From contig MKVF01000018.1 in the NCBI GenBank assembly GCA_001899145.1, positions 496,001 to 560,000 on the forward strand: a DNA stretch of 64,000 nucleotides, given 5' to 3'. The notes beneath the pieces are model-generated. The model was not told the DNA's origin and ran no database searches. It saw nothing but the letters and a program-made list of their open reading frames with translations. How positions within the stretch are numbered: position 1 is the stretch's first letter; each line of letters starts with the position of its first letter. Shown one piece after another: positions 18,282-27,712 of this stretch. The position numbers were made by a program, and so were the translations under genes. This DNA comes from Flavobacteriia bacterium 40-80. GTDB taxonomy: Bacteria > Bacteroidota > Bacteroidia > Flavobacteriales_D > Crocinitomicaceae.

Positions 18282-20027
18282 CTATTCCGCCAGCTGCTTC
18301 AAATACATTTCATAATAAGCGCCTTCTTTCTGCAGAAGATCTTCATGAGACCCGTTTTCCACGATCACGCCATCTTCGATTACCAGAATACGGTCGGTGA
18401 AGCGCAATGAAGAAATACGGTGGCTGACAATTACAACAGTTTGATTTTGCAGCTCATCAAGCGATTTCAGAATGATTTCCTCTGTTTCCGTATCTACTGC
18501 GGAAAGACAATCATCCAGCAGCAGCAATTCCGGTTTTCTGATTAATGCTCTTGCAATGCTGATCCGCTGCTTTTGTCCGCCGCTCAGATTGACGCCACGT
18601 TCTCCTAATACAGTATCAAACTTTTCAGGGAAACGTTCGATATTGTGATACACGTGCGCCTGCTTGGTGACATTGATTAATTCTTCATCTGTGATTTCAG
18701 CATCGTTGATACCGAAAGCGATATTATTTCTTATGGAATCGGAGAATAAAAACACTTCCTGTGGAACAACACCGAATTTTCTGCGATAAGCATCCAGATT
18801 GATGGACTGAATAGGCGTTTCATTGATAAAAACGGTTCCTTTTGTAGCATCAAACTGCCGGGTGAGAAGATACAAAATACTGGTTTTTCCGCTTCCCGTT
18901 TTCCCGATAATGCCGATTTTTTCTCCTTTTCTAATGCTGAAATTCAAATCTTTCAATGCCGTTATTCCTGAATTTTCATAAGTAAAGCTCACATTTTCAA
19001 AACGAATGGAATCAATGGAAGAAAGCGGTGTCTGCACCGTATTGACAATTTCCGGCTGCAGCTTTAAAAATTCATTGATCCGCTCCTGGGAAGCTGCAGC
19101 CCTCTGAATAATGGATGTTACCCAGCCGACGCTTGCAAAAGGCCACGTCAGCATATTGACATACATGATGAACGCGATGATATCCCCGATCTGGATTTCA
19201 TTTGTGTACGTCATTAAACCGCCAACATAAATAGAAAGCAGGACACTAAGCGCGATCAGAAAAGTTATTGACGGCATGAACAACGAATTTAGCAGCACCA
19301 TCTTCATGGTTTTACCTTTGTAGGCTTCTGCTGATTCGTTGAACTTCTGTTTACTTTCCTCTTCTCTCAGATAAGCCTTCAGAATCCTGATTCCCGAAAA
19401 ATTTTCCTGAGTGATGCTGGAGATCCGTGATTGCTCTTCCTGCACTTTCCGGCTGGCGTAATTGATCTTTGAGGAAACTTTGTAAATGATATAAGATAAG
19501 AGCGGAAGTGGGGTAAGAACCAGCAGCGTCAGCTTGACGTTGGTCTGCATCATCCAGTAAATACACAAAGGGAACAATACCAGTAAATTGATGTTGTACA
19601 TTAATCCCGGCCCAAGGTACTGACGCACCTGCGAAACATCCTCTGAAATGCGGTTCATCAGATCACCGATCCGGTTTTTTTTATAAAATCCGAAATCCAA
19701 CTTTTGGTAATGTTCGTAAATTTCGTTTTTTAAATCATATTCTACCAGACGCGACATGATGATGATGGTCTGACGGGTCAGAAACAGGAAAAATCCTTTA
19801 CCTATATTAAGAAGCATATAAAAACCCGCAATCATGAATGTGCCCCACAAAATGTCGTTTGCCGGTACATGAGCTGCTATATCATCTTTGAATCCGTTTA
19901 CGGCGTCTCCGACGACTTTAGGCATCATCACACCAAATAAGTTGGACGCGATAATGCAGAGAATGCCAAGCCAAATGCGCCATTTATATTTTAATAAATA
20001 TTTGTTCAGATACCGGAGAGAGTTCAT
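18282..20027 (-). CDS. ABC exporter half-transporter (membrane plus ATPase)
   Basis: 581 aa. The N-terminal ABC type-1 exporter domain (about residues 15-310) has six predicted helices. The C-terminal ATPase has Walker A GKTGSGKTS (about 372), signature LSGGQKQR (about 480), Walker B LLLLDDCLSAVD (about 502) and switch SHR. It acts as a homo- or heterodimer that exports lipids, peptides or drugs (MsbA/MdlB/YheI type). The substrate cannot be told from sequence. It is alone on its strand and divergent from leucine dehydrogenase. Confidence 0.88.
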   Translation of the reverse strand: MNSLRYLNKYLLKYKWRIWLGILCIIASNLFGVMMPKVVGDAVNGFKDDIAAHVPANDILWGTFMIAGFYMLLNIGKGFFLFLTRQTIIIMSRLVEYDLKNEIYEHYQKLDFGFYKKNRIGDLMNRISEDVSQVRQYLGPGLMYNINLLVLFPLCIYWMMQTNVKLTLLVLTPLPLLSYIIYKVSSKINYASRKVQEEQSRISSITQENFSGIRILKAYLREEESKQKFNESAEAYKGKTMKMVLLNSLFMPSITFLIALSVLLSIYVGGLMTYTNEIQIGDIIAFIMYVNMLTWPFASVGWVTSIIQRAAASQERINEFLKLQPEIVNTVQTPLSSIDSIRFENVSFTYENSGITALKDLNFSIRKGEKIGIIGKTGSGKTSILYLLTRQFDATKGTVFINETPIQSINLDAYRRKFGVVPQEVFLFSDSIRNNIAFGINDAEITDEELINVTKQAHVYHNIERFPEKFDTVLGERGVNLSGGQKQRISIARALIRKPELLLLDDCLSAVDTETEEIILKSLDELQNQTVVIVSHRISSLRFTDRILVIEDGVIVENGSHEDLLQKEGAYYEMYLKQLAE

Positions 20028-20037
20028 TCTTTATTTC

Positions 20038-20045
20038 TATTTTTG
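20038..20045 (+). promoter_or_regulatory. Bacteroidota -7 element (TATTTTTG)
   Basis: TATTTTTG 66 bases before the ATG at 20112, in the short divergent gap between the ABC exporter and leucine dehydrogenase genes. It implies a leader of about 60 bases. No strong TTTG -33 box. Confidence 0.5.
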
Positions 20046-20111
20046 CAACGCCAAAGTGTAAAAGAGGCAAAATTAAGAAATACATTTTATTAATTTCTAA
20101 ATTAAAGTCGC

Positions 20112-21209
20112 ATGTTTGAAGTAAAAGACATTAAAGATACTAATCTTATAGAAAACCCCGTAATTGCACAAATGAGCCAGTATAACCACGAACAATTATT
20201 GTTTTGCAACGATAATGCTACTGGTTTAAAGGCGATTATTGGTGTTCACAGCACTGTTCTGGGACCTTCCCTGGGAGGGACAAGAATGTGGATGTACAAC
20301 AACGAGCTGGAAGCGCTTACGGATGTATTGCGCCTGTCTCGTGGGATGACTTATAAAAACTCTTTGGCAGGATTGAACTTGGGCGGAGGAAAATCGGTGA
20401 TTATCGGTGATTCCCGAACAATGAAAAATGAAGCGTATATGCGCCGTTTCGGTAAATTCGTTAACAGTCTCGGAGGAAAATACATCACAGCTGAAGACGT
20501 CGGAACAAGCACTCAGGATATGACATGGGTAAGCATGGAAACAAAGCATGTTGTCGGTTTGCCGGGAAAAAGCGGTGATCCGTCTCCTGTGACAGCTTAC
20601 GGTGTGTATGTCGGTATGAAAGCCGCTGCAAAAGAGCAGTTTGGTACAGATGCTCTGAAAGGAAGAAAAATTGCTGTTCAGGGTGTGGGCCACGTAGGAG
20701 AATACCTGGTTGGCCACCTGGTAAAAGAAGGTGCAGAAGTTTTTGTAACAGACATTAACCAGGAGTTATTAAAACGGATCTCTTCCGAGTATGGAGTGAA
20801 AGTGGTAGGATTGGACGAAATCTACGACCTGGACGTGGATATTTATGCTCCTTGCGCGCTTGGTGCTACTGTAAATGATGAAACATTGAAACGATTAAAA
20901 TGTGCTGTAATTGCGGGAGCAGCTAATAACCAGCTGAAAGAAGAAAGTGTTCACGGCCGGTTGGTAATGGAAAAAGGGATCATTTACGCTCCTGATTTCG
21001 CATTGAATGCCGGAGGTGTTATCAACTGCTACTCTGAGTTTGCAGGCTTAAACCCGGATTGGGGAATGATTAAAGCGGAAGAAATTTATACAACGATTCA
21101 AAATATCATTAAACGTTCTAAACAAGAGAATATCCCTTCCTATCAGATCGCCAACCGTATGGCCGAGGAGCGTATTGAAGCGATAGGAAAAGTTAAATTA
21201 CCAATGTAA
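20112..21209 (+). CDS. ldh: Leucine dehydrogenase (Glu/Leu/Phe/Val dehydrogenase family)
   Basis: 365 aa, full family length. The substrate domain has LGGTRMWMY and the catalytic-lysine block GLNLGGGKSVIIGD. The Rossmann half has GRKIAVQGVGHVGEYLV followed by acidic VTDIN, which suits NAD. It converts leucine, valine and isoleucine to their 2-oxoacids with release of ammonia, feeding branched-chain acyl-CoA for iso-fatty acids, which dominate Bacteroidota lipids. The stop overlaps the start of nusB by one base (TAATG). A branched-chain aminotransferase gene sits elsewhere in this window at 43768. Confidence 0.9.
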   Translation: MFEVKDIKDTNLIENPVIAQMSQYNHEQLLFCNDNATGLKAIIGVHSTVLGPSLGGTRMWMYNNELEALTDVLRLSRGMTYKNSLAGLNLGGGKSVIIGDSRTMKNEAYMRRFGKFVNSLGGKYITAEDVGTSTQDMTWVSMETKHVVGLPGKSGDPSPVTAYGVYVGMKAAAKEQFGTDALKGRKIAVQGVGHVGEYLVGHLVKEGAEVFVTDINQELLKRISSEYGVKVVGLDEIYDLDVDIYAPCALGATVNDETLKRLKCAVIAGAANNQLKEESVHGRLVMEKGIIYAPDFALNAGGVINCYSEFAGLNPDWGMIKAEEIYTTIQNIIKRSKQENIPSYQIANRMAEERIEAIGKVKLPM

Positions 21210-22156
21210 TGTTAAATCGAAGACATTTAAGAATTAAAATTTTACAAGCCGTTTACGCTTACTTTCAATCTCACAATTCCGATAAGTTCGCGGCAGAACG
21301 GGAGCTGTTTAAAAATATTGAGCAAATCCATGATCTGTACCTGTACTTTTTACTGACGTTCGAAACACTCGTTTCTGTGGAGAACCGCCGTCTGGAAGAA
21401 CTGAAAAATAAGCGTTTCGTAAGTGAGGAAGACCTGAACCCGAACCGGAAATTTGTAGATAATGCAATTTTCGCTATTCTGGAAAACAATAATGGTCTTG
21501 CGAGCTATGCGGCAAACCGGAAAGTGAGCTGGGTAGGAGCAGAGGAACAGGAAATGCTTCGAAAAGTGATGGGGAACATTCGCGAATCGGAAGTTTATAC
21601 ATTGTACATGGCAGATCCTCAATCTTCATTTGAGGGAGATCTTAACTTTTCTGTTGATATTTTTAAGGAATGCATTGCAAATTCTTCTTTGATTTACAAT
21701 TATTTTGAAGAAAAAAGCATTCATTGGATGGACGATATTGACCTTGCCTGCTCAATGGTGATCAAGACACTGAAATCGTTTACAGAAGAAGGGACCAATA
21801 CTATTTTGCCTTTGTATAAAGACGAAGAGGACGAAAAAGATTTTGTACAAAAGCTTTTCAGAAAGTCGATTGACAATTATAACGACAATAAGGCTCTGAT
21901 TGACAGCCTGATTAGTAACTGGGAATTAGACCGCCTGGCATTGATGGATATTTTACTTATGAATATCGCGATTACCGAGGCGATTGAATTCAGTAATATT
22001 CCGATCAAAGTAACGTTAAATGAATACATTGAAATTTCAAAATATTACTCTACACCGAAAAGCAACGGATTTATCAATGGCGTTTTAGACAAGGCTTTTG
22101 CCCGCTTGAAAGGAGATGGACGAATTGTGAAGATCGGAAGAGGATTAATGGAATAA
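21209..22156 (+). CDS. nusB: Transcription antitermination factor NusB (long Bacteroidota form)
   Basis: 315 aa, about twice the length of E. coli NusB, as is usual in this phylum. The N-terminus (NRRHLRIKILQAVYAYFQSH) and the C-terminal block (ALMDILLMNIAITEAIEFSNIPIKVTLNEYIEISKYYSTPKSNGFINGVLD) are the conserved NusB parts. A variable middle of about 150 residues carries the extra length. NusB with NusE binds boxA RNA and helps complete rRNA transcription. Translationally coupled to ldh. Confidence 0.9.
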   Translation: MLNRRHLRIKILQAVYAYFQSHNSDKFAAERELFKNIEQIHDLYLYFLLTFETLVSVENRRLEELKNKRFVSEEDLNPNRKFVDNAIFAILENNNGLASYAANRKVSWVGAEEQEMLRKVMGNIRESEVYTLYMADPQSSFEGDLNFSVDIFKECIANSSLIYNYFEEKSIHWMDDIDLACSMVIKTLKSFTEEGTNTILPLYKDEEDEKDFVQKLFRKSIDNYNDNKALIDSLISNWELDRLALMDILLMNIAITEAIEFSNIPIKVTLNEYIEISKYYSTPKSNGFINGVLDKAFARLKGDGRIVKIGRGLME

Positions 22157-22172
22157 TTAAAAACTAAAGACG

Positions 22173-22562
22173 ATGAGAAATTTATTTTTTATTGCAGTAA
22201 GTATTTTTGCATTAGCTGCCTGTAATTCAAAAGATGAGTACCAGATCGGCCAGAAAACCACAATGGAGGTTGTTGACCGTATTGATGCAGGTGAAGTGAT
22301 GTTGGGAGAAAAGGTGAAAACAGTTATTAAAGTGAAAAATACGGGAACGTACCCGCTGGTGCTTTCAGATGTGAAAGGCTCTTGTTCCTGTACGATCGCT
22401 GACTATCCTGAAGATCCGATTGCTCCGGGAAAAACAGCTGATATCAAAGCGGAAATCGAAACCAAATCTATTGGTAAATTGACAAAAGATGTCCGTATTT
22501 CTGCGAATACAGAACCATCGCTGAGCACAGTGATTATCACTGCGGATGTAATAAGTAAGTAA
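22173..22562 (+). CDS. DUF1573 lipoprotein
   Basis: 129 aa. Signal peptide with lipobox (FALAACNSK). The remainder is a single DUF1573 domain, an Ig/ASH-like beta sandwich, with the typical GEVMLGEKVKTVIKVKNTG and VKGSCSCTIADYP (Cys pair) and PGKTADIKAEI. Molecular role unknown. The gene commonly sits between nusB and yajC in this phylum, as here, with a 16-base gap after nusB. Confidence 0.85.
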   Translation: MRNLFFIAVSIFALAACNSKDEYQIGQKTTMEVVDRIDAGEVMLGEKVKTVIKVKNTGTYPLVLSDVKGSCSCTIADYPEDPIAPGKTADIKAEIETKSIGKLTKDVRISANTEPSLSTVIITADVISK

Positions 22563-22650
22563 AAAGGGAGCTGCTGAAAATTCAGAAATCAACTGGCGGA
22601 CAAGCCGGGATTTTTAGCTACTCTCGGAATATAAACCATAAATTAAAAAT

Positions 22651-22923
22651 ATGAATCCACAATCGATTAACATGCTTTTAATGGTACTGATCTTTGGAGT
22701 TTTCTACTTCTTTATGATCCGTCCACAACAGAAAAAGCAAAAAGAACAGAAAAAATTCAGAGAAAACCTGAAAGCAGGTGACAGAGTGATTACCATCGGA
22801 GGTATTCACGGCAAAGTGCTGGAAGTAGCCGATACAACTGTTCTAATCAGTTCAGAAGGTACAAAGCTACGCTTTTCCAAAGCGGCTGTTCAGCAGTCCA
22901 CAGAAGAGCAATTGTCAGTTTGA
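22651..22923 (+). CDS. yajC: Preprotein translocase subunit YajC
   Basis: 90 aa. One membrane helix ([18 protein letters not shown]) is followed directly by the [13 protein letters not shown] motif and a small cytoplasmic domain ([20 protein letters not shown]). It associates with SecDF at the inner membrane. Followed by a strong terminator. Confidence 0.92.
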   Translation: MNPQSINMLLMVLIFGVFYFFMIRPQQKKQKEQKKFRENLKAGDRVITIGGIHGKVLEVADTTVLISSEGTKLRFSKAAVQQSTEEQLSV

Positions 22924-22944
22924 TTTATTTTTACTGAGGATATT

Positions 22945-22978
22945 AAAAGCCGGATTCGTTAAGAGTCCGGCTTTTTTA
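22945..22978 (+). terminator. Rho-independent terminator after yajC
   Basis: Stem AAAAGCCGGA (22945-22954) pairs with TCCGGCTTTT (22966-22975), loop about GTTAA after three more inner pairs, then a T-run. It ends the ldh-nusB-DUF1573-yajC unit. Confidence 0.85.
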
Positions 22979-23012
22979 TGAGAAATTATTCTTAGATGTT
23001 TTCCGTACATTA

Positions 23013-23951
23013 TTATTCGTACAGTTCAATTCCTTCTTTCTCCTCAATTCCTTTGCTTCCCTGAATGCCTCCCGTATGAATGAAAATAATTTTTTCATTT
23101 CTCAGATCAAGCTTTTGGATAAGGTCTTCCATTGCGGAAAAAGCTTTTCCCGTGTAAACCGGATCCAGCTTCAGCCCGAACTGTCGGTACTTTTCAGTAA
23201 TATAATTCAGAAGCTCCGGTGTATATTTTCCATATCCGCCGAAGTGATAATCCTGCTCTATCTTTAATTTGCTGAAAAACTCCGTAAGCAGCTCTTCATC
23301 CAGAAAATAACTGTATAAAAGTTGCTTCATTTCCGCTTCCGCATCAAAACCTTTCAGAACCGGAACAGCATGAATGAAGCAGCTTTTCGGTGCTCCGAGC
23401 AAAATACCGCAGCTGGTAGTGGTTGTTCCCTGTGCTACAAAAATACGATCCGTGTCTTTCGGGAGCTCTTTCCAGATTTCCTGGCAGCCAAGCACACCGT
23501 AAAAATTCGCTCCGCCTTCCGGAATGATAAGTGAATTCGGATAATCTAAATGAAGCTCCTCCCACCACTGACGGTCGTTTCGGAGATGGTACAATTCCCT
23601 CGAAACAAAAACAAGCTCCATTCCATAATCTTTGCAGCGCTGGAGTGTGGCGTTACTTTCTGCTGTTAACTCTTCTCCGCGAACAATTCCGATGGCTTTT
23701 AATCCGTTTAGTTTAGCTGCGCATGCTGTTGCTACTAAGTGATTTGAAAATGCACCTCCGAATGTCAGAATAGTATCATTTCTTTTTAGTTGAGCCTGTT
23801 CAATATTGTAAACCAGTTTCCGCCATTTATTACCAGAAATTTCATCATGGATCAGATCGTCCCGCTTGACTAAAACCGTCAGGTTACGTTTTTCCCATTC
23901 GGGAGTTGAAATTTCTTTTAAAATTGAACGATTGAAATCGGGAAAGTTCAT
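23013..23951 (-). CDS. PLP-dependent ACC deaminase / D-cysteine desulfhydrase family protein
   Basis: 312 aa, fold-type II PLP enzyme. The lysine block is VKRDDLIHDEISGNKWRKL (the PLP lysine is in GNKWRK), followed by ILTFGGAFSNHLVATA. Later come GTTTTSCGILLG (phosphate-binding turn region) and IHTGGIQG. Family members open ACC or desulfurate D-cysteine. The usual bacterial annotation covers both, and the sequence alone does not settle the substrate. The start is divergent from the small DUF5522 gene, 23 bases away. Confidence 0.85.
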   Translation of the reverse strand: MNFPDFNRSILKEISTPEWEKRNLTVLVKRDDLIHDEISGNKWRKLVYNIEQAQLKRNDTILTFGGAFSNHLVATACAAKLNGLKAIGIVRGEELTAESNATLQRCKDYGMELVFVSRELYHLRNDRQWWEELHLDYPNSLIIPEGGANFYGVLGCQEIWKELPKDTDRIFVAQGTTTTSCGILLGAPKSCFIHAVPVLKGFDAEAEMKQLLYSYFLDEELLTEFFSKLKIEQDYHFGGYGKYTPELLNYITEKYRQFGLKLDPVYTGKAFSAMEDLIQKLDLRNEKIIFIHTGGIQGSKGIEEKEGIELYE

Positions 23952-23962
23952 GACAAGTTTCT

Positions 23963-23970
23963 TAATTTTG
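23963..23970 (+). promoter_or_regulatory. Bacteroidota -7 element (TAATTTTG), nearly leaderless
   Basis: TAATTTTG ends only 4 bases before the ATG at 23975. If used, the transcript would start at or very near the start codon. Confidence 0.45.
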
Positions 23971-23974
23971 AACT

Positions 23975-24163
23975 ATGAGTGAAGATAATTCAGACTTTTC
24001 CAAGCGCTTTAACCTTGATCCGGAGGATTTTTACCTCAGTGAACATGGTTTCATAGTATTTACGGAGAAATACCATTTAAAACGCGGGTATTGCTGCAAG
24101 AGCGGCTGTAAGCACTGCCCGTACGGATATGATAAAAAAACAGATACATTTAAGAAAAAATAA
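23975..24163 (+). CDS. DUF5522 small cysteine-rich protein
   Basis: 62 aa. Contains PEDFYLSEHGFIVFTEKYHLKRGYCCKSGCKHCPYGY, the DUF5522 signature with a CC-x3-C-x2-CPY cysteine cluster likely to bind a metal or FeS centre. Lysine-rich end. Function unknown. Its stop abuts the stop of the convergent acyltransferase gene at 24164. Confidence 0.85.
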   Translation: MSEDNSDFSKRFNLDPEDFYLSEHGFIVFTEKYHLKRGYCCKSGCKHCPYGYDKKTDTFKKK

Positions 24164-24718
24164 TTAAACCTCTTCCGGACGGATGCCGTTTGTTAAGGTT
24201 CTTCCGGAATATTTTACCAGGCGTCGCTTGATCTCTAAAATATCTCCGTCCACATCTCCTGTCGGTTCAAATTTCCCGTCAAAACCTCCTGTTTTATTTT
24301 TGTAATCGATAAATCCCAGGTAAATAGGCACACCTGCTCTTTCCGCAATGTGATAAAAACCCTTTTTCCATTCCGGGTTATATTCCCGTGTTCCTTCCGG
24401 CGTGAATACCAGGAAAATATCGTCATAGTGGCTGAAATATTCCACTGCCTGGTCTGTCAGGTTGGTCTTTTTCTTACGGTCAACGGGAATACCGCCTAAA
24501 CGCCGGAGTAAAATACCGAGCGGAAAGAAAAACAACTCCTTTTTTATCAGAAATTTGGTCGGTATCCCATAATATCCGAAGGCGATTTTCCCGATAACAA
24601 AATCCCAGTTGGATGTATGCGGAGCGACACATACTATGGCTTTTCGTACACCGTCAGGTTGTTGCTCATGGATCCTCCATCCCATCAATTTCAGGATGTT
24701 AAATAATAATTTGTTCAT
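24164..24718 (-). CDS. Lysophospholipid/glycerol acyltransferase (PlsC-like)
   Basis: 184 aa. The HX4D catalytic motif appears as APHTSNWD (about residues 32-39), followed by the acceptor-binding FTPEGTREYNP (about 107) and later VPIYLGFIDY. This short form is common in Bacteroidota. It transfers an acyl group at the inner membrane. The exact acceptor is unknown. No signal peptide. The neighbour on the other side (24756, +) is divergent. Confidence 0.85.
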   Translation of the reverse strand: MNKLLFNILKLMGWRIHEQQPDGVRKAIVCVAPHTSNWDFVIGKIAFGYYGIPTKFLIKKELFFFPLGILLRRLGGIPVDRKKKTNLTDQAVEYFSHYDDIFLVFTPEGTREYNPEWKKGFYHIAERAGVPIYLGFIDYKNKTGGFDGKFEPTGDVDGDILEIKRRLVKYSGRTLTNGIRPEEV

Positions 24719-24755
24719 TACTATTTTATTTGCTGATTGTCGTTATATTCGTGTT

Positions 24756-25991
24756 ATGCGAAGCTCAAAAATAACAATTGTTTTTAAAGCAATCATATCC
24801 CTTCTCATTTTATGGGGTGTCGTACTAACCTTTTTTGTGATAAGCGATAAGGAAAATCCGTTTATCGTGGAAGTGCCTGCTGATTATGACGAGCTGGTAG
24901 TGATCAATTCCTCAAAAGCATTAACCGAAGCATTGGGAGAATTAGCTGTGAATGAACAATATCAGCCGCTTTATAATAAATTGATTGAGACTGCGAAAGA
25001 ACGCCTGAAAGAGCCGTCACAGGAAAAATTGGGCTTTGATCCGTTGCAGCCTGTTTTACTTGTTACGAAGAAAAATGACGGAGAAACTTATCGCTATGCG
25101 GTATTAAAAGTTATAAATAAGAACGACTTTTTAAGCTTTGCAAAGGAAATCGGGCTAAAGGCAAAGGTCAGGGATAATAAAGGTTTCTTATTTATTTCAA
25201 ATGCATACACTGTTGAACCGAAAAAATTTAAGCTGAAGGAAGTAAATTCCGGACAATTGATCAGCTACTTTTCTGATAAGGGAGAATTTCAGGTAGAGCT
25301 GAAAGCAGATAAATTAGTGCTCTCCGGGGAAATAGCCTCCGGAATATTGGGTCCTTTAAAGTATTTACCAAAGAATGAAGGTTTGTTATTACAATTTCCT
25401 TTCCAAATGCCGGCAGCCGGTATGGAAAAGCTTTCTGTGGAATGGCAGGAGCTTTTAAAGAATATTCGCCAATTTGCAATTGATTACAAAGGAATTGAGC
25501 TTCAGAATAAAGGATTTTATCCGAATGCCAATGCCACTTTTTCAGTAAGCCCGGATTTTCATGTGAATCAGATCAGGGTGCTGGCGGAACAGGCAGGAAT
25601 CAGATGGATTGAACTGGAAGCTGATAATTACCGTTTACTTATCGCGGACAAAAAGTACATTTTAAAAAGACTTTCAGCAGATGAATGGTTCTTAGGTACA
25701 GATCTGAAATCTGTTCAGGAAAATACACAGCAGCAGGTATCTGCTGTCGTGGGGATTCCTTCCAGCCTGACGAAGGTGGAAGGAGGATTTTTAGTTTCGG
25801 CGGGACTGAGCTTTATCCCGGGATTTGCACCTACAAAACAATACCTCGACAAAATGGAGCAAATTGATATCCGGTATAAGCTGGTTGGAGATAGGGTGGC
25901 TTGTCAGGGTGAACTCCGGTTTAAAGACGAAAAGAATGCTGTTCTGGAAACCTTAAATTATATTCTGGAAATGAGTGAGGTGATGAAATAA
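24756..25991 (+). CDS. Single-pass membrane protein, unknown function
   Basis: 411 aa from ATG 24756. A longer frame from 24609 would overlap the divergent acyltransferase and adds unconvincing sequence. An N-terminal anchor (IVFKAIISLLILWGVVLTFFVI) is followed by about 380 soluble residues of alternating beta and helix without motifs I recognise. A TATATTCG element at 24744-24751 lies 4 bases before the ATG, again suggesting a very short leader. The gene may be expressed with the next one (11-base gap). Confidence 0.68.
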   Translation: MRSSKITIVFKAIISLLILWGVVLTFFVISDKENPFIVEVPADYDELVVINSSKALTEALGELAVNEQYQPLYNKLIETAKERLKEPSQEKLGFDPLQPVLLVTKKNDGETYRYAVLKVINKNDFLSFAKEIGLKAKVRDNKGFLFISNAYTVEPKKFKLKEVNSGQLISYFSDKGEFQVELKADKLVLSGEIASGILGPLKYLPKNEGLLLQFPFQMPAAGMEKLSVEWQELLKNIRQFAIDYKGIELQNKGFYPNANATFSVSPDFHVNQIRVLAEQAGIRWIELEADNYRLLIADKKYILKRLSADEWFLGTDLKSVQENTQQQVSAVVGIPSSLTKVEGGFLVSAGLSFIPGFAPTKQYLDKMEQIDIRYKLVGDRVACQGELRFKDEKNAVLETLNYILEMSEVMK

Positions 25992-26002
25992 TAAGAAAAT
26001 TT

Positions 26003-26890
26003 ATGATGCCGTTAAAAAAAGTATATATATCTAAGCATACTAAACTAAAATGGTTTAGCTTGCTTCTTTTGTTTTTATCATTAACATTAGATATAAATGC
26101 TCAATCTACTTTTTACATTAATCCTAAAGCAGGAATGGCTATGACTTTTACTTCCGTTAAAGGATTTAAACCATCTAATACTGCTTTTATTTCTCCTTAT
26201 TCTGTAGGTCGTAATTATAATTTTCTGAAGTCTCCATCTTTAACAATTGGATTAGCTGCCGGGCTTATAACAAAAAATCAAAGACATAAAATAGAATTTG
26301 AATGGGAAAAAGGTGCTGTTTCCTACCAATCAGAAATATTTGTCTCGGATTACAGATATGCCGAGAGCTCATGGGAAGTTGTAAATCCTTCCATAAAAGA
26401 AAAGATGAATAGACTATTAATCAATTATGCATATAAATTAACACAAAATCCAAATAAAACCGCTTTCTGGATAAATGTGTCTTCGGGTATTTCTTTTAGT
26501 TCAATGTTTAACCTTTTTATGGGGAGAATATATAATAATTTTCATTTGGCACCAAATGTTTATCTTGATCATATCAGTTTTCAACCAATTTCGCAAACAA
26601 ATGTCAATGCAAATATCAGGATGGGCTTTGATGTTGATTTCTACCAGAGAGAAAAATATATTTTATCCCTTTCACTTTGTTACACACAAGGTTTTGGGAA
26701 ATTGCAGAGAAATGAATTACACATTGGTTACACAAAATATAATGAAGATTTCAGTAGTAAGGAGGTAAAAGATTTTTCAAGAGAGATATATTCAAGAGGT
26801 TCTGCTTTTCAATTATCAATTTCCAGAAGACTACAGTTTTATCCATGGAAACCGGGTAAGAAAGTGAAAAATACGAATCCTGAATTATAG
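26003..26890 (+). CDS. Predicted secreted or outer-membrane beta-barrel protein, unknown
   Basis: 295 aa. An N-terminal basic stretch and hydrophobic core (LKWFSLLLLFLSLTLDINAQ) indicate export. The body has alternating aromatic/hydrophobic strands (YILSLSLCYTQGF, AFQLSISRRLQFYPW) as in porin-like barrels of this phylum. The codon usage is visibly more AT-rich than the flanking housekeeping genes and resembles the barrel genes at 50-56 kb, so it may have a similar origin (inference). No family recognised. Confidence 0.6.
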   Translation: MMPLKKVYISKHTKLKWFSLLLLFLSLTLDINAQSTFYINPKAGMAMTFTSVKGFKPSNTAFISPYSVGRNYNFLKSPSLTIGLAAGLITKNQRHKIEFEWEKGAVSYQSEIFVSDYRYAESSWEVVNPSIKEKMNRLLINYAYKLTQNPNKTAFWINVSSGISFSSMFNLFMGRIYNNFHLAPNVYLDHISFQPISQTNVNANIRMGFDVDFYQREKYILSLSLCYTQGFGKLQRNELHIGYTKYNEDFSSKEVKDFSREIYSRGSAFQLSISRRLQFYPWKPGKKVKNTNPEL

Positions 26891-26920
26891 ATCTGTAATG
26901 ACAGAAATAAACTGCGATTA

Positions 26921-27712
26921 TTATTTCAGATCAAACCATTCTTCAAGCTGATCTTCAATATACGGAACAATCTCCTGCATCTTAGAGCCGTACCAGGAAA
27001 AGACCTCGCCATCTACTAATATTACTTTTGCTGACGGGTATTTTTTCTGAAAATAAGAAAGATGCTTTTCTTTGAAAGGATAAGGTTCAGAACTTAAAAA
27101 GATAAAATCAGCATCTGTTGCCTTCTCTGCTTCCGGATAACGTTCTTCACTGCAGGCATTGATCATTCCCAAAGTTTCGAATACGCTATCAATATAGGTG
27201 TTTTTTCCGGCAGTAAAATCCGGTTCGTGCCAGATGAAATATAAAAAACGTTTACCTTTCAGGCAGGTATATGCTTCGCTTTTTTTGTAGGAGATAAATT
27301 GCTGTTCCGTGTTTTTAACTAACGCCCGTGCCTCCTTTTCTTTGCCCAGGATCTGTCCGAGATGAATGATCGCCTGATAAGCATCATCCAAAGTGTAAAT
27401 ATCAGTGATGTAAACCGGGAAATCAGCTTCAAGAGAGGCAATGATTTCTTCTGTGTTCTCTTCTTTATTGGCAATAATAAAGTCCGGGTGGAGCGCATGG
27501 ATTTTATCTGAATGAACTTGCTTGGTGCCTCCGACTCTTGGTTTGGTTTTGAACCATTCTTCCGGATGGATACAAAACTTCGTGATGCCGACTACTTCAC
27601 TTTCCAGACCGAAATAGGAGAGAAGCTCAGTAAGGGATGGCACTAAACTAACAATCCGTTTAGGTGTTGATGCTAAACGGATTGTGCGGTTCATTTGATC
27701 CTTAATTTCCAT
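26921..27712 (-). CDS. BtuF-like helical-backbone metal/cobalamin-binding protein without signal peptide
   Basis: 263 aa. Two Rossmann-like lobes of the periplasmic-binding (BtuF/FhuD) fold: RIVSLVPSLTELLSYFGLESEVVGITKFCIHP and later HPDFIIANKEENTEEI, YLDDAYQAI-type helix and ILVDGEVFSWYGSKM. Relatives bind cobalamin or haem for ABC import. It has no signal peptide or lipobox and starts MEIKDQMNRTIRLAS, so it is predicted cytoplasmic. Its ATG overlaps the stop of the cystathionine beta-synthase gene (TAATG). No permease gene lies nearby. A cytoplasmic corrinoid-binding role is inference. Confidence 0.75.
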   Translation of the reverse strand: MEIKDQMNRTIRLASTPKRIVSLVPSLTELLSYFGLESEVVGITKFCIHPEEWFKTKPRVGGTKQVHSDKIHALHPDFIIANKEENTEEIIASLEADFPVYITDIYTLDDAYQAIIHLGQILGKEKEARALVKNTEQQFISYKKSEAYTCLKGKRFLYFIWHEPDFTAGKNTYIDSVFETLGMINACSEERYPEAEKATDADFIFLSSEPYPFKEKHLSYFQKKYPSAKVILVDGEVFSWYGSKMQEIVPYIEDQLEEWFDLK

